The notes: generated by a model from the letters alone, not told the origin. DNA of 64,000 nucleotides from JAZDJP01 sp043803805 (GCA_043803805.1 JAZDJP010000104.1:46612-110611), one strand, 5' to 3'. Counted from the first letter of the stretch, positions 49,801 to 60,200 are shown. Made by a program: numbers and translations.

Positions 49801-51664
49801 AACTACCCAGGGAAATGCTGATTGCCTCGTCGAGGGAGGTGATGCCCCGCGAGACGAGGAGAATGGCGATGTCCTTCAGGGACTTGAATCCCTCTTTTTT
49901 CGCCTGGTCGAGAATCAGCATCGGTGTCCCGCCCTTGGTAATGACGTCCTTCATCTCCCGGCTCTTGATGGCCATCACCTCGAAAACGGGGGCGCGGCCG
50001 CGGTAGCCGATGTTGTTGCATTCCCCGCAGCCGGCCGACTTGAAGGGCGTGATGCCCTGGATGGTCTCCTCGGGGATGTCCATCATCCGGAGAATCTGGC
50101 GCTGTTCGTCGGTGATCTCCGTCGGGGCCTTGCACTTCTGGCAGAGGCGCCGGACGAGGCGTTGGGCGATCACGATGCGCACCGCGGCGGCGCAGAGGAA
50201 GGAATCAATTCCCATGTTGATGAGCCGCGTGATGGTGGCGGGGGCGTCGTTGGTGTGGAGCGTCGAGAGCACCAGATGCCCCGTGAGGGCCGCCTTGACG
50301 CCGATCTCGGCGGTCTCCTTGTCGCGGATCTCCCCGACCATGATGATGTCGGGATCCTGCCGGAGGAACGCCCGGAGCGCCATCTCGAAATTGAATCCGA
50401 TCGCCGGCTGGATGCCCACCTGGGTGATGCCGAATAAATTATACTCGACGGGATCCTCCGCCGTGGTGATGTTCGAGTCAATGGTGTTGAGTTGCTTCAG
50501 GATGGTGTAGAGCGTGGTGGATTTTCCGCTTCCCGTCGGGCCCGTGACGAGAATCATCCCCCACGGGCTGTTGATGGCGTTATCGACGTCTTTCAGGATC
50601 TCCGGCTCGAATCCGAGTTTCGCGACGCTGTCCGCGAGGTTGCCCTGGCCCAGGACCCGGATGACGACCTTTTCCCCGAACGTGGTGGGGACGGTGCTGA
50701 CGCGGAGGTCCACCTCCTTCTTCCCCATCTTCAGTTTCACGCGCCCGTCCTGGGGGATGCGCCGCTCGGCGATGTCCATGTTGGACATGATCTTGAGGCG
50801 GCTGATGACGCTGTTCTTCACCTGCGGCGGGAGGTTCATCACGCTGTGGAGGATGCCGTCAATGCGGAATCGGACGCGAAGGACCTTTTCGAACGGCTCG
50901 ATGTGGATGTCGCTGGCGTTCATGTCAATGGCCTTGATGAGGACGCCGTTGACCATCCGGATGATGGGGGCGCTTTCCGCCGCGATGGACAGACCGATTT
51001 GGGAGGTCTGCTCGTCGGGTTTGCCCGAGACGATGTCCACGTCCTCGATCACGCCCGAGACGATATCGTCGAACTGGTCCACCCCGAGGGTCTCGGCGGC
51101 CTCCTCGGGGGTCTCATCCTCCCCTTCGGTCTTGCTGTAATCCTTGCTCACCAGGGACATCCGGTTTTCGGCCGTCTTCTTATCCATGCCTTTTTTCAGG
51201 CCGTCAATGGACTTGGCGAGGATGCGGCCGTCGCGGGAATGCTGGTCCCCGTAAAGGGCGTCCCACGCCTTCGAGAGCGCCGTGGGGCCGGTGAGGAATG
51301 TCTTGATGCTGCGTTTGGTGCGGAAGGCGATTTTCTCGACGGCCTCCGTGAAGGAGGGGTCCATCATCGCCACGTGTAGGATGCTCCCGGTCTCCTTGAC
51401 CGGGACGCAGTGGTAGTTCCAGGCCAGTTCCCAGGGAACGAGTTTCGCGAGGGCGGGGTCAATGGTGACGTCCGTGAGATCGATGATGGGGGAGCCGGTC
51501 TGGCGGGCCAGGACGTTGACCAGGGCCTTTTCCTGGATGAAGCCGCGATGGACGAGGATGGCCCCGAGGAACTCATGTTTCTTTTTCTGGAGGGAAAGGG
51601 CCTCCTGGAGCTGATCCTCGGTGATCAGCCCTTCCTGGATGAGCATTTCGCCCAGCTTGGCCAT
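49799..51664 (-). CDS. pilB: Type IV pilus / type II secretion assembly ATPase (PilB/GspE)
   Basis: A 621-residue cytoplasmic ATPase. The N-terminal PilB/GspE domain (GEMLIQEGLITEDQLQEAL) is followed by SDIHIEPFEKVLRVRFRIDG, Walker A GPTGSGKST (375-383), the Asp box TTAEDPVEYN, Walker B PDIIMVGEIRD and the His box LSTLHTNDAP. A tetracysteine zinc motif (CQKC then CGECNNIG) completes it. It powers pseudopilus or pilus extension. I start at the ATG at 51664, four bases after GGGGAGA. It is divergent from the pilM-pilN gene. No pilC/gspF platform gene lies nearby in the window. Confidence 0.94.
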   Translation of the reverse strand: MAKLGEMLIQEGLITEDQLQEALSLQKKKHEFLGAILVHRGFIQEKALVNVLARQTGSPIIDLTDVTIDPALAKLVPWELAWNYHCVPVKETGSILHVAMMDPSFTEAVEKIAFRTKRSIKTFLTGPTALSKAWDALYGDQHSRDGRILAKSIDGLKKGMDKKTAENRMSLVSKDYSKTEGEDETPEEAAETLGVDQFDDIVSGVIEDVDIVSGKPDEQTSQIGLSIAAESAPIIRMVNGVLIKAIDMNASDIHIEPFEKVLRVRFRIDGILHSVMNLPPQVKNSVISRLKIMSNMDIAERRIPQDGRVKLKMGKKEVDLRVSTVPTTFGEKVVIRVLGQGNLADSVAKLGFEPEILKDVDNAINSPWGMILVTGPTGSGKSTTLYTILKQLNTIDSNITTAEDPVEYNLFGITQVGIQPAIGFNFEMALRAFLRQDPDIIMVGEIRDKETAEIGVKAALTGHLVLSTLHTNDAPATITRLINMGIDSFLCAAAVRIVIAQRLVRRLCQKCKAPTEITDEQRQILRMMDIPEETIQGITPFKSAGCGECNNIGYRGRAPVFEVMAIKSREMKDVITKGGTPMLILDQAKKEGFKSLKDIAILLVSRGITSLDEAISISLGS

Positions 51665-51819
51665 GGAATCTCCCCGGCGGAGGGCCCCTGCCCGGACGGC
51701 CGCTCTGCCGCCCCGTCCGAAAACGGGGCACAATTCTTATATCGGCCGGTTTGCCGCGGGGGTTGAGGGCATGAGGAAAGGCCCCCCGCCAATCCTCATT
51801 GTAACCCTTTTCTCCCGGA

Positions 51820-51848
51820 TTGACAACCCCGGGGGGGAGTGGTATAGT
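51820..51848 (+). promoter_or_regulatory. Promoter of the pilM-pilN operon
   Basis: TTGACA (51820-51825), 17 bases, TATAGT (51843-51848): the best sigma-70 match in the window. The leader to 51910 is about 55 bases. Confidence 0.75.
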
Positions 51849-51909
51849 CGCCAAGCGAGGCGTGCGGCGGACGCATCGCCTTTTTTTATCCTCCCGGGGG
51901 ACGCTGGGT

Positions 51910-53463
51910 ATGGCGCGGTACGTCGGGTTGGAAATCGGGAGCGAACGGATCCGGGCCGTCGTCGTCAACGTGGCCGGCCGGTCCCTCACCGTGGAGAAGA
52001 TTGTCACGGCGCCCCTTCCGCCGGACACCCGGCTCGAGGCCGGCGGGGAGTTCCTCGCGAAGGCGCTCCAGACGCTCGCCTCCCATAAAATCCCCCGCGA
52101 CCGCGTGATTGTCACGCTCCCCGCGGAACTCGCGGTCCTCCGGAACCTTTCCCTTCCCTTCCTGCGGTCGGAACAGCTTCGCAAGACCGTGAAATTCGAG
52201 GCGGAGGGGGTTCTTCCCTTCACCGCCGATGAGGTCATCGTCGCGTTCTTTCGGGTGTTCGGATCCGAGGACCGCACCGAGGTGGCCCTGGCGGCCCTTC
52301 GCAAGGACGTCCTCCGGAACATCCTGGGGGCGCTCGAGAAGGCGGGGATCGACCCGATGGCGGTGGAACTCGACATCTCCGCCGCCTGGCGTCTCGTCCA
52401 TCTTCAAGAGGGATTCCCGAAGGAGGGGACGGCGCTTTTGGTGGATCTCGGGTCGGGGGCGACGAAGGTCGGCGTGGTGGAGAAGGGGCGTCTGGTGGCC
52501 CTTCGGGCGGTGCGGCCGGGAACGGCGGAACTGGTGGAGGAGATCCGCAAGGCCCTCGGCGGCGAAGCGACGGCCGGGGCGGCCGTGGAGGCGCTCCGGG
52601 CGGGTTCCCCCGCCATTGAGGAGGTCTCCCGGCGCCAGGCGGAACGGGCGGCGCGGGAGGTTCAGCGTTTCCTCGCATCGGTCACGCTCTCCGAGGCCCC
52701 GTCGAGCGTCATCCTGGTCGGCGACGGCGCGGCCTGGCCCGCATTCCGGACCGAACTCGGCCGGATTCTCGGCATCCCGGCGGCGCCGGCGGAACTCCCG
52801 GATGTGCGCGGATTGCCGGAGGATTGTCCCGCCGCGGCCGTCGCCGCCGCCCTCGGGGCCGCCGCCGCCGAAGAGTCGGACACGGACATCGTCCTCAATT
52901 TCCGCCAGGAGGAATTTGAATTCCGCCGGCGGTTCGACCAGGTGAAGACGGATGCCATCCTGATATCGGTTCTGGCGGGGATGTTGTTTCTCGTTCTTTC
53001 CGTGGGGCTCCACCGGCGGGCGCGGAGTCTGGCGGGTGAGGAGCGGCGGATCGCCCGGGAGAATCAGGGCGCCTTCGATGAGTCCTACCCCGAGCGGAAG
53101 GGGAAAGTGCGGTCGTCGTCGGACATCCTCGTGGAGCTGGAATTGAAACGGAAGGAGTTGACGGGGGACGCCGCCCGCGCGGGCCAGAAATATCGGTCGT
53201 CCCTGGACATCCTCAAGGAATTCACGAAGATCGCGCCGGCATTCCCCCCCGAGAAGGTGAAACAGATCGAGGTGGTGGTGGAAGGGGGGGATCGGCAGAG
53301 GCTTCGGGCGCAGTTGGTGTTTTCCGACATCACCGCGGTGGACAGTCTTCGCGCGGAGCTGGCGAATGCGGGCTGTTTCGATACCGTGACGGAAACGCAC
53401 GAGCCCCCGAAGCCGGAGGGGGTGAGCGTCACGCTCACGGCGACGGTGAAGGAGCGGGAGTAG
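51910..53463 (+). CDS. PilM-PilN-type fusion protein of the pilus/secretion inner-membrane platform
   Basis: A 517-residue protein. Residues 1-345 form an actin-like PilM domain (YVGLEIGSERIRAVVV, LLVDLGSGATKVGVV, VILVGDGAAWPAF). One transmembrane helix follows at about 357-377 (ILISVLAGMLFLVLSVGL), then a coiled section and a periplasmic ferredoxin-like PilN domain. In most type IV systems these are two proteins; the fusion resembles GspL of type II secretion. It anchors the assembly ATPase and contacts PilO. Start ATG at 51910; a longer frame exists without support. Confidence 0.85.
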   Translation: MARYVGLEIGSERIRAVVVNVAGRSLTVEKIVTAPLPPDTRLEAGGEFLAKALQTLASHKIPRDRVIVTLPAELAVLRNLSLPFLRSEQLRKTVKFEAEGVLPFTADEVIVAFFRVFGSEDRTEVALAALRKDVLRNILGALEKAGIDPMAVELDISAAWRLVHLQEGFPKEGTALLVDLGSGATKVGVVEKGRLVALRAVRPGTAELVEEIRKALGGEATAGAAVEALRAGSPAIEEVSRRQAERAAREVQRFLASVTLSEAPSSVILVGDGAAWPAFRTELGRILGIPAAPAELPDVRGLPEDCPAAAVAAALGAAAAEESDTDIVLNFRQEEFEFRRRFDQVKTDAILISVLAGMLFLVLSVGLHRRARSLAGEERRIARENQGAFDESYPERKGKVRSSSDILVELELKRKELTGDAARAGQKYRSSLDILKEFTKIAPAFPPEKVKQIEVVVEGGDRQRLRAQLVFSDITAVDSLRAELANAGCFDTVTETHEPPKPEGVSVTLTATVKERE

Positions 53464-53466
53464 GGC

Positions 53467-53605
53467 CGTTCACGAATTGAGCCGGTGTTCGGCTCATGGT
53501 TCGTGGTTCGACATTTATTTTAATTTTTTAAGGAATGCTCACCACGAGCGGATATTCATAAGGGCTCACCATGAGCGGTATTGAGGAATTGGTGGGTGTC
53601 GCCAT
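53467..53605. repeat. Dispersed intergenic element inside the pil operon, copy 3
   Basis: Starts GTTCACGAATTGAGCCGG like copy 2, then matches copy 1 through TTCGTGGTTCGACAT, the A/T stretch and AAGGAATGCTCACCA. It ends with CTCACCATGAGCGGTATTGA. It separates pilM-pilN from pilO. Confidence 0.7.
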
Positions 53606-53626
53606 CGTTTTGCGGGGGCGTTTGGC

Positions 53627-54154
53627 GTGGAATGGTTGAAATCCATCACCTGGGACCGCGGGCGCGTCGTGTTCGCGACGCTTCTGGGGTGCGCCGTCGT
53701 GTTCATGGTATTGTTTATCGCGGAGGGGGTGCGCCTGAAGCGCCTTCGGGCCCGTGTGGCCGCCGAGCGATCCCGTCAGGGAGACATCCGCAAGGTGCGT
53801 GAGGAGCTTCGCCGGTTGAAGGCGGAGGAGGCGAAGACCGGCGCCGGCCCGAAGGAGACGAAACTCGACCACACCTACCTCAAGCGCAAGGCCCGCGAGG
53901 CGGGGGTGGCCGACGGATCCCTCAAGGATACCCGGTGCGTGAGCGTTACGCGCGGGGCCGGGACCGAGGATGAGGGCACGGTGGAGTTCCAGGAGGTGCG
54001 TCTTCCGGATCTCATCCGATACGTTTTCCTCATCGAGGAGGGGGGGCGGAATTTCACGGTGAAGGCGCTTCTCCTCAAGCCCGACGAGAAGAATCCGGGC
54101 TTCTGGAAGGGCAGCTTCAAAGTCTCGGCCATCACCGTTCGGAATGGCGGATAA
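53627..54154 (+). CDS. PilO/GspM-like inner-membrane protein
   Basis: A 175-residue protein with a short cytoplasmic tail, one transmembrane helix (about 13-33), a coiled-coil segment (RLKRLRARVAAERSRQGD) and a C-terminal periplasmic ferredoxin-like domain. The layout and gene order after PilM-PilN match PilO or GspM. Start is GTG at 53627 (reads MEWLKSITW). The sequence itself is weakly conserved, so the call rests on topology and position. Confidence 0.72.
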   Translation: MEWLKSITWDRGRVVFATLLGCAVVFMVLFIAEGVRLKRLRARVAAERSRQGDIRKVREELRRLKAEEAKTGAGPKETKLDHTYLKRKAREAGVADGSLKDTRCVSVTRGAGTEDEGTVEFQEVRLPDLIRYVFLIEEGGRNFTVKALLLKPDEKNPGFWKGSFKVSAITVRNGG

Positions 54155-54159
54155 CCCGC

Positions 54160-54188
54160 TTGACGGGCGGCGGCGGATGGGGTAAGAT
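54160..54188 (+). promoter_or_regulatory. Candidate promoter of the pseudopilin gene
   Basis: TTGACG (54160-54165), 17 bases, TAAGAT (54183-54188). The ATG at 54199 follows by only ten bases with no Shine-Dalgarno sequence. Confidence 0.5.
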
Positions 54189-54198
54189 TAAGTCACCT

Positions 54199-54960
54199 AT
54201 GGACAAGGAATCCGCGTTGAAAATCCAGACCCGGCGGGGCGGTTTCACCCTCGTGGAACTCCTCGTCGTCATCGCCGTCATCGCCATTCTGGTCGCCATC
54301 GCCGTCCCGGGGATGGTGGCGCTCCGGAAGCGGGCGCGCACGGTGAACTGCATGAGCAACATGAAGCAGATCGCCCTGGCGGTCCGGCAATACGAGGATG
54401 ACTACAAGGTGGTCAACACCCTGCCGACGTGGCTGGCCCTGCTGTGTCAGCCCAAATACCTCGACAAGCCGGAGGTGTTCGTCTGTCCCGGGGACGCCTC
54501 GGAGGGGGCGGAGGGCGGCCGGCCGGACTGGATCGGGGATCTGGCCTCGACGTCCTACAACGATCAGTTCCCCAACGCCGACATTGACGGCCCGGGCGGG
54601 GCGACGGATTTCAAGTCGAGTTACTTGTATGAGTTCAATGGGGAATCATGTGAGTGGATAACCATCGCAAGTATTCAAAATGATGCGAGTTTAACGGCTG
54701 ATCAGAAACTCGCAATGATTGTTGCTTACGATCCAGACAAGAATGGCGTGATCAGTTGGTACGAAGCCAAGATGGCCCAGGTGAAAGGGTACGGTGCCGC
54801 GGAAGGATTTGGCTCCCGGGTCCCGATCATTCGCTGCTTTTGGCACATGGTGTCCCGCAGTCCCGTGGTCTTGGTACCCCAGGATCGGGTGGTGAATGTC
54901 CGTCTGGATCTCTCGGTGGACGTGGGTCAGCCGAAGTGGGAGGATGACGAGCCGAAGTAA
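54199..54960 (+). CDS. Type II secretion/type IV pilus-like pseudopilin with an EF-hand-like loop
   Basis: A 253-residue prepilin. The leader ends RRGG and the mature protein starts FTLVELLVVIAVIAILVAI, with Glu at mature position 5 and the prepilin peptidase site before F16. The globular part has CPGDA and a Ca-binding-loop pattern DPDKNGVISWYE (D178-E189), as in EF-hand or dockerin loops. Bases 54620-54830, which encode this part, are much lower in GC than the rest. It would form the pseudopilus that pushes substrates through the secretin encoded downstream. Several Planctomycete-type prepilins have a similar general form. Confidence 0.85.
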   Translation: MDKESALKIQTRRGGFTLVELLVVIAVIAILVAIAVPGMVALRKRARTVNCMSNMKQIALAVRQYEDDYKVVNTLPTWLALLCQPKYLDKPEVFVCPGDASEGAEGGRPDWIGDLASTSYNDQFPNADIDGPGGATDFKSSYLYEFNGESCEWITIASIQNDASLTADQKLAMIVAYDPDKNGVISWYEAKMAQVKGYGAAEGFGSRVPIIRCFWHMVSRSPVVLVPQDRVVNVRLDLSVDVGQPKWEDDEPK

Positions 54961-54973
54961 GGAGCCGTGAAAT

Positions 54974-55105
54974 AATAAATGCTTCACCGAGGGGCTGTGA
55001 GGCGCCCCGCCGGCAAGGCGCGAGGAGGGCGCGTACCAGGAGGTACGCAACCGACGAGCAACGCAGCCGGAGGGGATGCATCGCCGTCCCGAATGAAGCA
55101 GTTAT
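54974..55105. repeat. MITE-like structured repeat between pseudopilin and secretin genes
   Basis: The 132-bp segment has near-perfect terminal inverted repeats: AATAAATGCTTCA (54974-54986) and TGAAGCAGTTATT (55093-55105), 12 of 13 matching. Inside is the hairpin GCGTACC-AGGA-GGTACGC (55031-55048) and GC-rich pairing blocks. It contains no gene and looks like a small non-autonomous element or structured RNA. Confidence 0.65.
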
Positions 55106-55133
55106 TGTTGAACGGCGACTAAAGAGGTGAATC

Positions 55134-57191
55134 ATGCGCAGCGCGATCCTGGCCTTGTTGGTTCTGGCGGCGGCGCCGGCCGCCGCCCCCGCGGCGGATT
55201 CCCCCGCGTCCCCGGCGGCCCTTCCCGAAAGCCCGGAGGTCCGGGGGGAGACGGAGGAGCTCGTCCGGATGTACGAGGAGGCCCGCCGCCTCTACGAGTC
55301 GGGATTTTACGAGAAGGCGGCCGCCCTCTGCGAGACCATTCTCACGCTGGACCGGCGGAACCGCAAGGGCCGGGACATGCTCTACAAATGCAAGATGGCC
55401 CTGTACGAGCGGAATCTCCGGGAGGAGATGGATCTGGCGGAACTGGGAGGGAAGCGCGCCCTCATCGGAGTCGAGCGCGACCGGATCGTCCCGCCGGAGA
55501 AGGACAAGATACTGCCTCCCGCCATTCGTTTCGACGATGTCGTCTCGCGGGAGGAGGAGGAGGCCATCAAGGCCAAACTCGCGACCCCGGTGCGCATGTC
55601 CTACAACGACACCCCCCTTCTCGAAATCTTCTACCACCTCGGCACCACGTCGGGCCTGAATATCATCGCCAATCCCCAGGACCTTTCCGGCAAGAACCTC
55701 ACGGTGCTGTTCGCGGACCAGCCGCTCTCGGCGGTGCTCGACTACATCGCCCGCTATCTCGGGGTGACCTACATCGTCAAGGATAACGCCATCTGGGTGA
55801 TGACCCCCGACAAGCCCTATCTCGAGCACCAGATTTTCCATCTCCGCCGGGGGCTTACCGAAGTGGGGGCCGCCATGGCGCTGATCGGAAACTCGGGCAG
55901 TGGAGGCGGGGGGGGCGGCGGGGGCGGGCTTTTCGGCCCGGTCGGCGGCGGGGGCGGTGGGGGCGGAAATTCGCCGACGGGCGCCGCGGGGGGATTCGGG
56001 AAGACGGACATCGAGAAACTTCTGGAATGGATGGAAAAGTCATGGGCGGCGGCGGATCCCGTCTACTGGCCGCCGGGAAGCACCTGGAATCTCGACCGGA
56101 AGACGAATACGCTTTTCGTTCTCTCGACGAAGGACACCCTGCGGAAGATGGAGGCGCTCATCCAGGAGGTGGACATCACCCCCGTTCAGATCCTCATCAA
56201 GACACGTTTCATCAGCACCGGGATTGACGACCTCTCGGAACTGGGGGTTCAGTGGCAGCTGGCGGGGAACTGGGGCATTGACCAGAAGGGGAGCGGCAAC
56301 CGCGTCCAGGCGGACACGGGATCCGGGACGAACTTCAACATGCCATTTCCCGGGGACACGGGTTTCCCCTCCACGGGCGGCAACGTGGCCTTGAGCGGCA
56401 TCCTGTCCGACCCCCAGTTCAAGGCGGTCCTCCACGCCCTGGAGAGGAAGGGGAACTCGGTCACGCTCACCGCGCCCGAGGTCACCACGCTCAACAACCA
56501 GCCGGCGGTCATCTCGGCGGAGGAGAATTATCCGTACGTCACCGGGTATACCCAGCAGTCCAACACGACGACGTATATTTCCGGAACAGTCCCCGTCAAC
56601 ACGCAAAATACGGGCGCCCTGATCCCGCAGATCGGCAACTTCAATGTCGGACCGAAACTGGAGGTCACGCCGAGCGTGGGCATTGACAATCAGACCATCA
56701 CGTTGCTTCTCCATCCGAAAGTGAACGAGTACAAGGAAACAAAATACTTCGACGTGATCCAATCAACGGATCCGAACGTGGTCAAATATCCCCAGATTGC
56801 GGCCCCCGTGTTCGCCAATCGGGAACTGACCACCCAGATGATCATCCACGACGGCCAGACGGTGGTGTTGGGGGGGTTGTCGCGGGCGATTGACACGAAG
56901 GCCGCGGACCGGGTTCCCTTCCTCGGGAGAATTCCCATCCTGGGGCTTCTGTTCGGATCCCGGTCCGACCGACAGACCAAGTCCAACCTGTTGATCTTCG
57001 TCACGGCGAGCATCCTCACTCCGGACGGCCGGCAGTACATCCGGCCGGAGGTGTCCGCGGTGGATCTGCCGGCTCCGTCCGCCCTGCGGAATCCGGAGAA
57101 TCGCGGGACGGCCCCCGCTCCCTCCGTCCGGACGCGGATCCGCCCGGACGAGACCGTCCCTGCCGGGCCGGCGCCGAAGCGGCGGCCGTAA
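55134..57191 (+). CDS. Secretin (GspD/PilQ-type outer-membrane channel)
   Basis: A 685-residue protein with a signal peptide (about 1-21). A helical, TPR-like N-terminal region (LYESGFYEKAAALCETIL) precedes an N0-type domain (MSYNDTPLLEIFYHLG). A glycine-only run (about 265-285) sits within the N1/N3 region. The secretin barrel is at the C-terminus: ERKGNSVTLTAPEVTTLNNQ, then GQTVVLGGLSRA and VPFLGRIPILGLLFG, both diagnostic. The last 60 residues are Pro/Arg-rich. It forms the outer-membrane pore of the pil/T2SS module encoded upstream and may export the adhesin that follows. Confidence 0.92.
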   Translation: MRSAILALLVLAAAPAAAPAADSPASPAALPESPEVRGETEELVRMYEEARRLYESGFYEKAAALCETILTLDRRNRKGRDMLYKCKMALYERNLREEMDLAELGGKRALIGVERDRIVPPEKDKILPPAIRFDDVVSREEEEAIKAKLATPVRMSYNDTPLLEIFYHLGTTSGLNIIANPQDLSGKNLTVLFADQPLSAVLDYIARYLGVTYIVKDNAIWVMTPDKPYLEHQIFHLRRGLTEVGAAMALIGNSGSGGGGGGGGGLFGPVGGGGGGGGNSPTGAAGGFGKTDIEKLLEWMEKSWAAADPVYWPPGSTWNLDRKTNTLFVLSTKDTLRKMEALIQEVDITPVQILIKTRFISTGIDDLSELGVQWQLAGNWGIDQKGSGNRVQADTGSGTNFNMPFPGDTGFPSTGGNVALSGILSDPQFKAVLHALERKGNSVTLTAPEVTTLNNQPAVISAEENYPYVTGYTQQSNTTTYISGTVPVNTQNTGALIPQIGNFNVGPKLEVTPSVGIDNQTITLLLHPKVNEYKETKYFDVIQSTDPNVVKYPQIAAPVFANRELTTQMIIHDGQTVVLGGLSRAIDTKAADRVPFLGRIPILGLLFGSRSDRQTKSNLLIFVTASILTPDGRQYIRPEVSAVDLPAPSALRNPENRGTAPAPSVRTRIRPDETVPAGPAPKRRP

Positions 57192-57299
57192 ACGTCGCTC
57201 GCAGAACGAAAAGAGGGCGGTAGAAGCATGATCCAATCGCACCAAGGATCTGCGTGCATGACACGCAGCGCCAATCGCATGACGCCGGAGGGATTTTTC

Positions 57300-60200
57300 A
57301 TGACGCGATCCTCGCGCCGGAGGCATATCATCGGTTTCGGGACGCTTCTGTGTCTCCTGGTGTCCTTCCCCGTCTTTGCGGCCTCCCGGGTATGGGACGG
57401 CGGCGGTGGGGATAACAACTGGACCACGGCGGGGAATTGGTCGGCGGACACGGTTCCCGGATCCTCCGATACGGTTACCTTCGACAGCACCTCGACCAAG
57501 GCTTGCGCCATTGACGCGAATATTTCCGTGGCCGGGTTCACCATCGCCAGCGGCTACACCGGGACCATCACGCAAGGCAGCGGCAGGACCGTGACCGTGG
57601 GCGCATCCGATTTCAGCCAGTCGGACGGCACATTCGCGGGGAGCGCGGACAGCATCACATTCAACGGATCATTCACGCTTGCCGGGGGAACATTCACCGC
57701 CGGGAATCAGACCATCACGGCGAAGAAGCATTGGACGTACACGGCGGGGACATTTAACGCCGGGGCAAGCACCGTGGTGTTTTGCTACGACCAGACCATC
57801 ACGGGAAGCCACACGCTGAATAATGTAACATTTGAAAACGGCGGCTCGACGCTGAAGACCGCAACCATCGCATCCGGGACGACTCTCACGGTCTCCGGGA
57901 CTCTCGCTCTCTCGGGCACGGTCGGAGATTTGTCTATTTCCGGCAGTGGCACGATTGAAGCCAAAGGCGACATCACGGAAAGCGATCGCGACTTCGGCGG
58001 GACGGCGACGATTTTGGTGAATGGAACCGGAAACCAGACACTCACAGGCTCTGCGACGGAAACCGCCGGAAGCCTCCCGAATTTTACCATCAATAAATCA
58101 AGCGGCACGCTCACGCTTGCCGGAACGATCCGCACGAAGAAAAACTGGACATACACAGCGGGGACACTCGACGCCGGCACAAGCACGGTGGTATTTTGCT
58201 ACGACCAAACCATCACAGGAAGCCACACCCTCTACAATGTGACATTCAAAAACAGCGGTTCCACGTTAAAGACCGTGACAATCGCCTCGGGAACCACTCT
58301 CACCGCAACCGGGACGCTTGCGCTCTCCGGCACGAGCGGGGACATGATTATTTCCGGCGGCACGGTGGAGGCCAAGGGAGACATCACGGAAAGCGATCGC
58401 AACTTCGGCGGAACGGCGACAATTCTCGTGAACGGAACCGGAAACCAGACCCTCACAGGCACGGCGACGGAAACCGCCGGAAGCCTTCCGAATCTCACCA
58501 TCGCCAAATCCAGCGGCACGCTTTCTCTCGCGGGCACAATCCGGACAATGAAAAATTGGACGCTCGCGGCGGGCGCTCTGGATGCCGGCACAAGCACCGT
58601 GGTCTTCTGCTATGAACAAACCATCACGGGAAGCCACACCCTGAACAACGTGATGTTCAGCAATAGCGGCACATCGTTAAGGACCATTTCGCTCGACTCC
58701 GGAACCACTCTCACCGCAACCGGAGCGCTCACGTGCGCGAGCCTGAACGGCGCCTCGGTCGTGATTAACGGCGGCACGCTTGAGGCCCAGGGAGATATCA
58801 ACGTCACAACCAGCGCGCTTTTTTACGGCTCGACGGCGTTTAATATCACGGGCGGCGCGAACCAGACCTGGACCTATAACGGCGGCACGAACACATTCCG
58901 ATACTCGCCCACCGTGAACAAAACCGGCGGCGAAATCGCGCTGGCATCGAACCTGAGCCTGAATTATTCCGGACAGGACCTCGCCGTCACCGCGGGAACA
59001 TTTAACCTCGCCGGATACAACCTCACGGTAAACGACATCCTCTCCGCAGGCGCGAGCGGAACATTCAAACTCCAGGGCGGAGAAACCGTCACACGCGGCA
59101 GTCTGTCTCTCGCCGCCGGCTCGACGGTGATCTACAACGGAAGCGGGAATTACACGGGACTGCCCCTTGGAAACTCATACAAAAACCTCACATTCGACGG
59201 CGCGGGCGCCTGGACTCTCACATCCGCGCTTTCTGTCGGTGGCGCCGGGGAGGATTTGACTCTTACGCAGGGGACTCTGGACCTCGCCGGATACACTCTT
59301 TCCGTAAACGACGTCCTTTCCGTGGGTAGCGCAGGGACATTAAAACTCCAGGGCGGAGAAACCATCACCCGAAGCAGTTTATCCCTCGCCACAGGCTCGA
59401 CAATCGATTACAACGGTAGCGGAAGTTACACAGGACTTCTCCTCGGAAACGCGTATTCCAATCTTGTCTTCGACGGCTCAGGCACGTGGACTCTCACATC
59501 CGCGCTCACCGTGGGAAGTAATCTCACACTGGCCGGCGGCGTATTAAACGCCGGCGGCAACGCCATCACGCTCGCGGGAAACTGGGCGCACAGCGGCGGC
59601 ACGTACACCCCCGCCGGGAACACGGTCATCCTATCCGGCGGAAACCAGACGATTTCCGGCTCGACGACATTTTACAACCTGACAAAAGAAGTGACGGCGC
59701 CGGCCACTCTGACGTTTGCCGCCGGCGAAAAGCAGACCGTGACGGGCACATTGGACTTAAACGGCGCGTCGGGGAATTTGCTGTCCCTGCGGAGTTCGAC
59801 CACGGGCACCGCGTGGCAGGTGGACCCGCAAGGCACTCGGAGCGTGCGGTACGCGGACGTCAAGGACTCCGACAACACGAACGCCGTCGCCATCCGCGCG
59901 TACACGAGCGAGAACTCCGGCAACGACACAAACTGGGTGTTCGCGGGCGCCGACCCCTACCGGTGGACGGGCGGCGGGGCGGACGAAAACTGGACGACGG
60001 GAGCGAACTGGGAGGGGGGAACAGCCCCCGGATCGTCCCACACGGCGACGTTCGACGGCACAACCTCGAAGAATTGCGCCATCAACGCCAATCTAAACGT
60101 CGCCGGCATCGCCATCCAATCCGACTATCTGGGCACAATCACGCAAGGAAGCGGGAAAACCATCACCGTCGGCGCATCCGATTTCACCCAGGCCTCGGGC

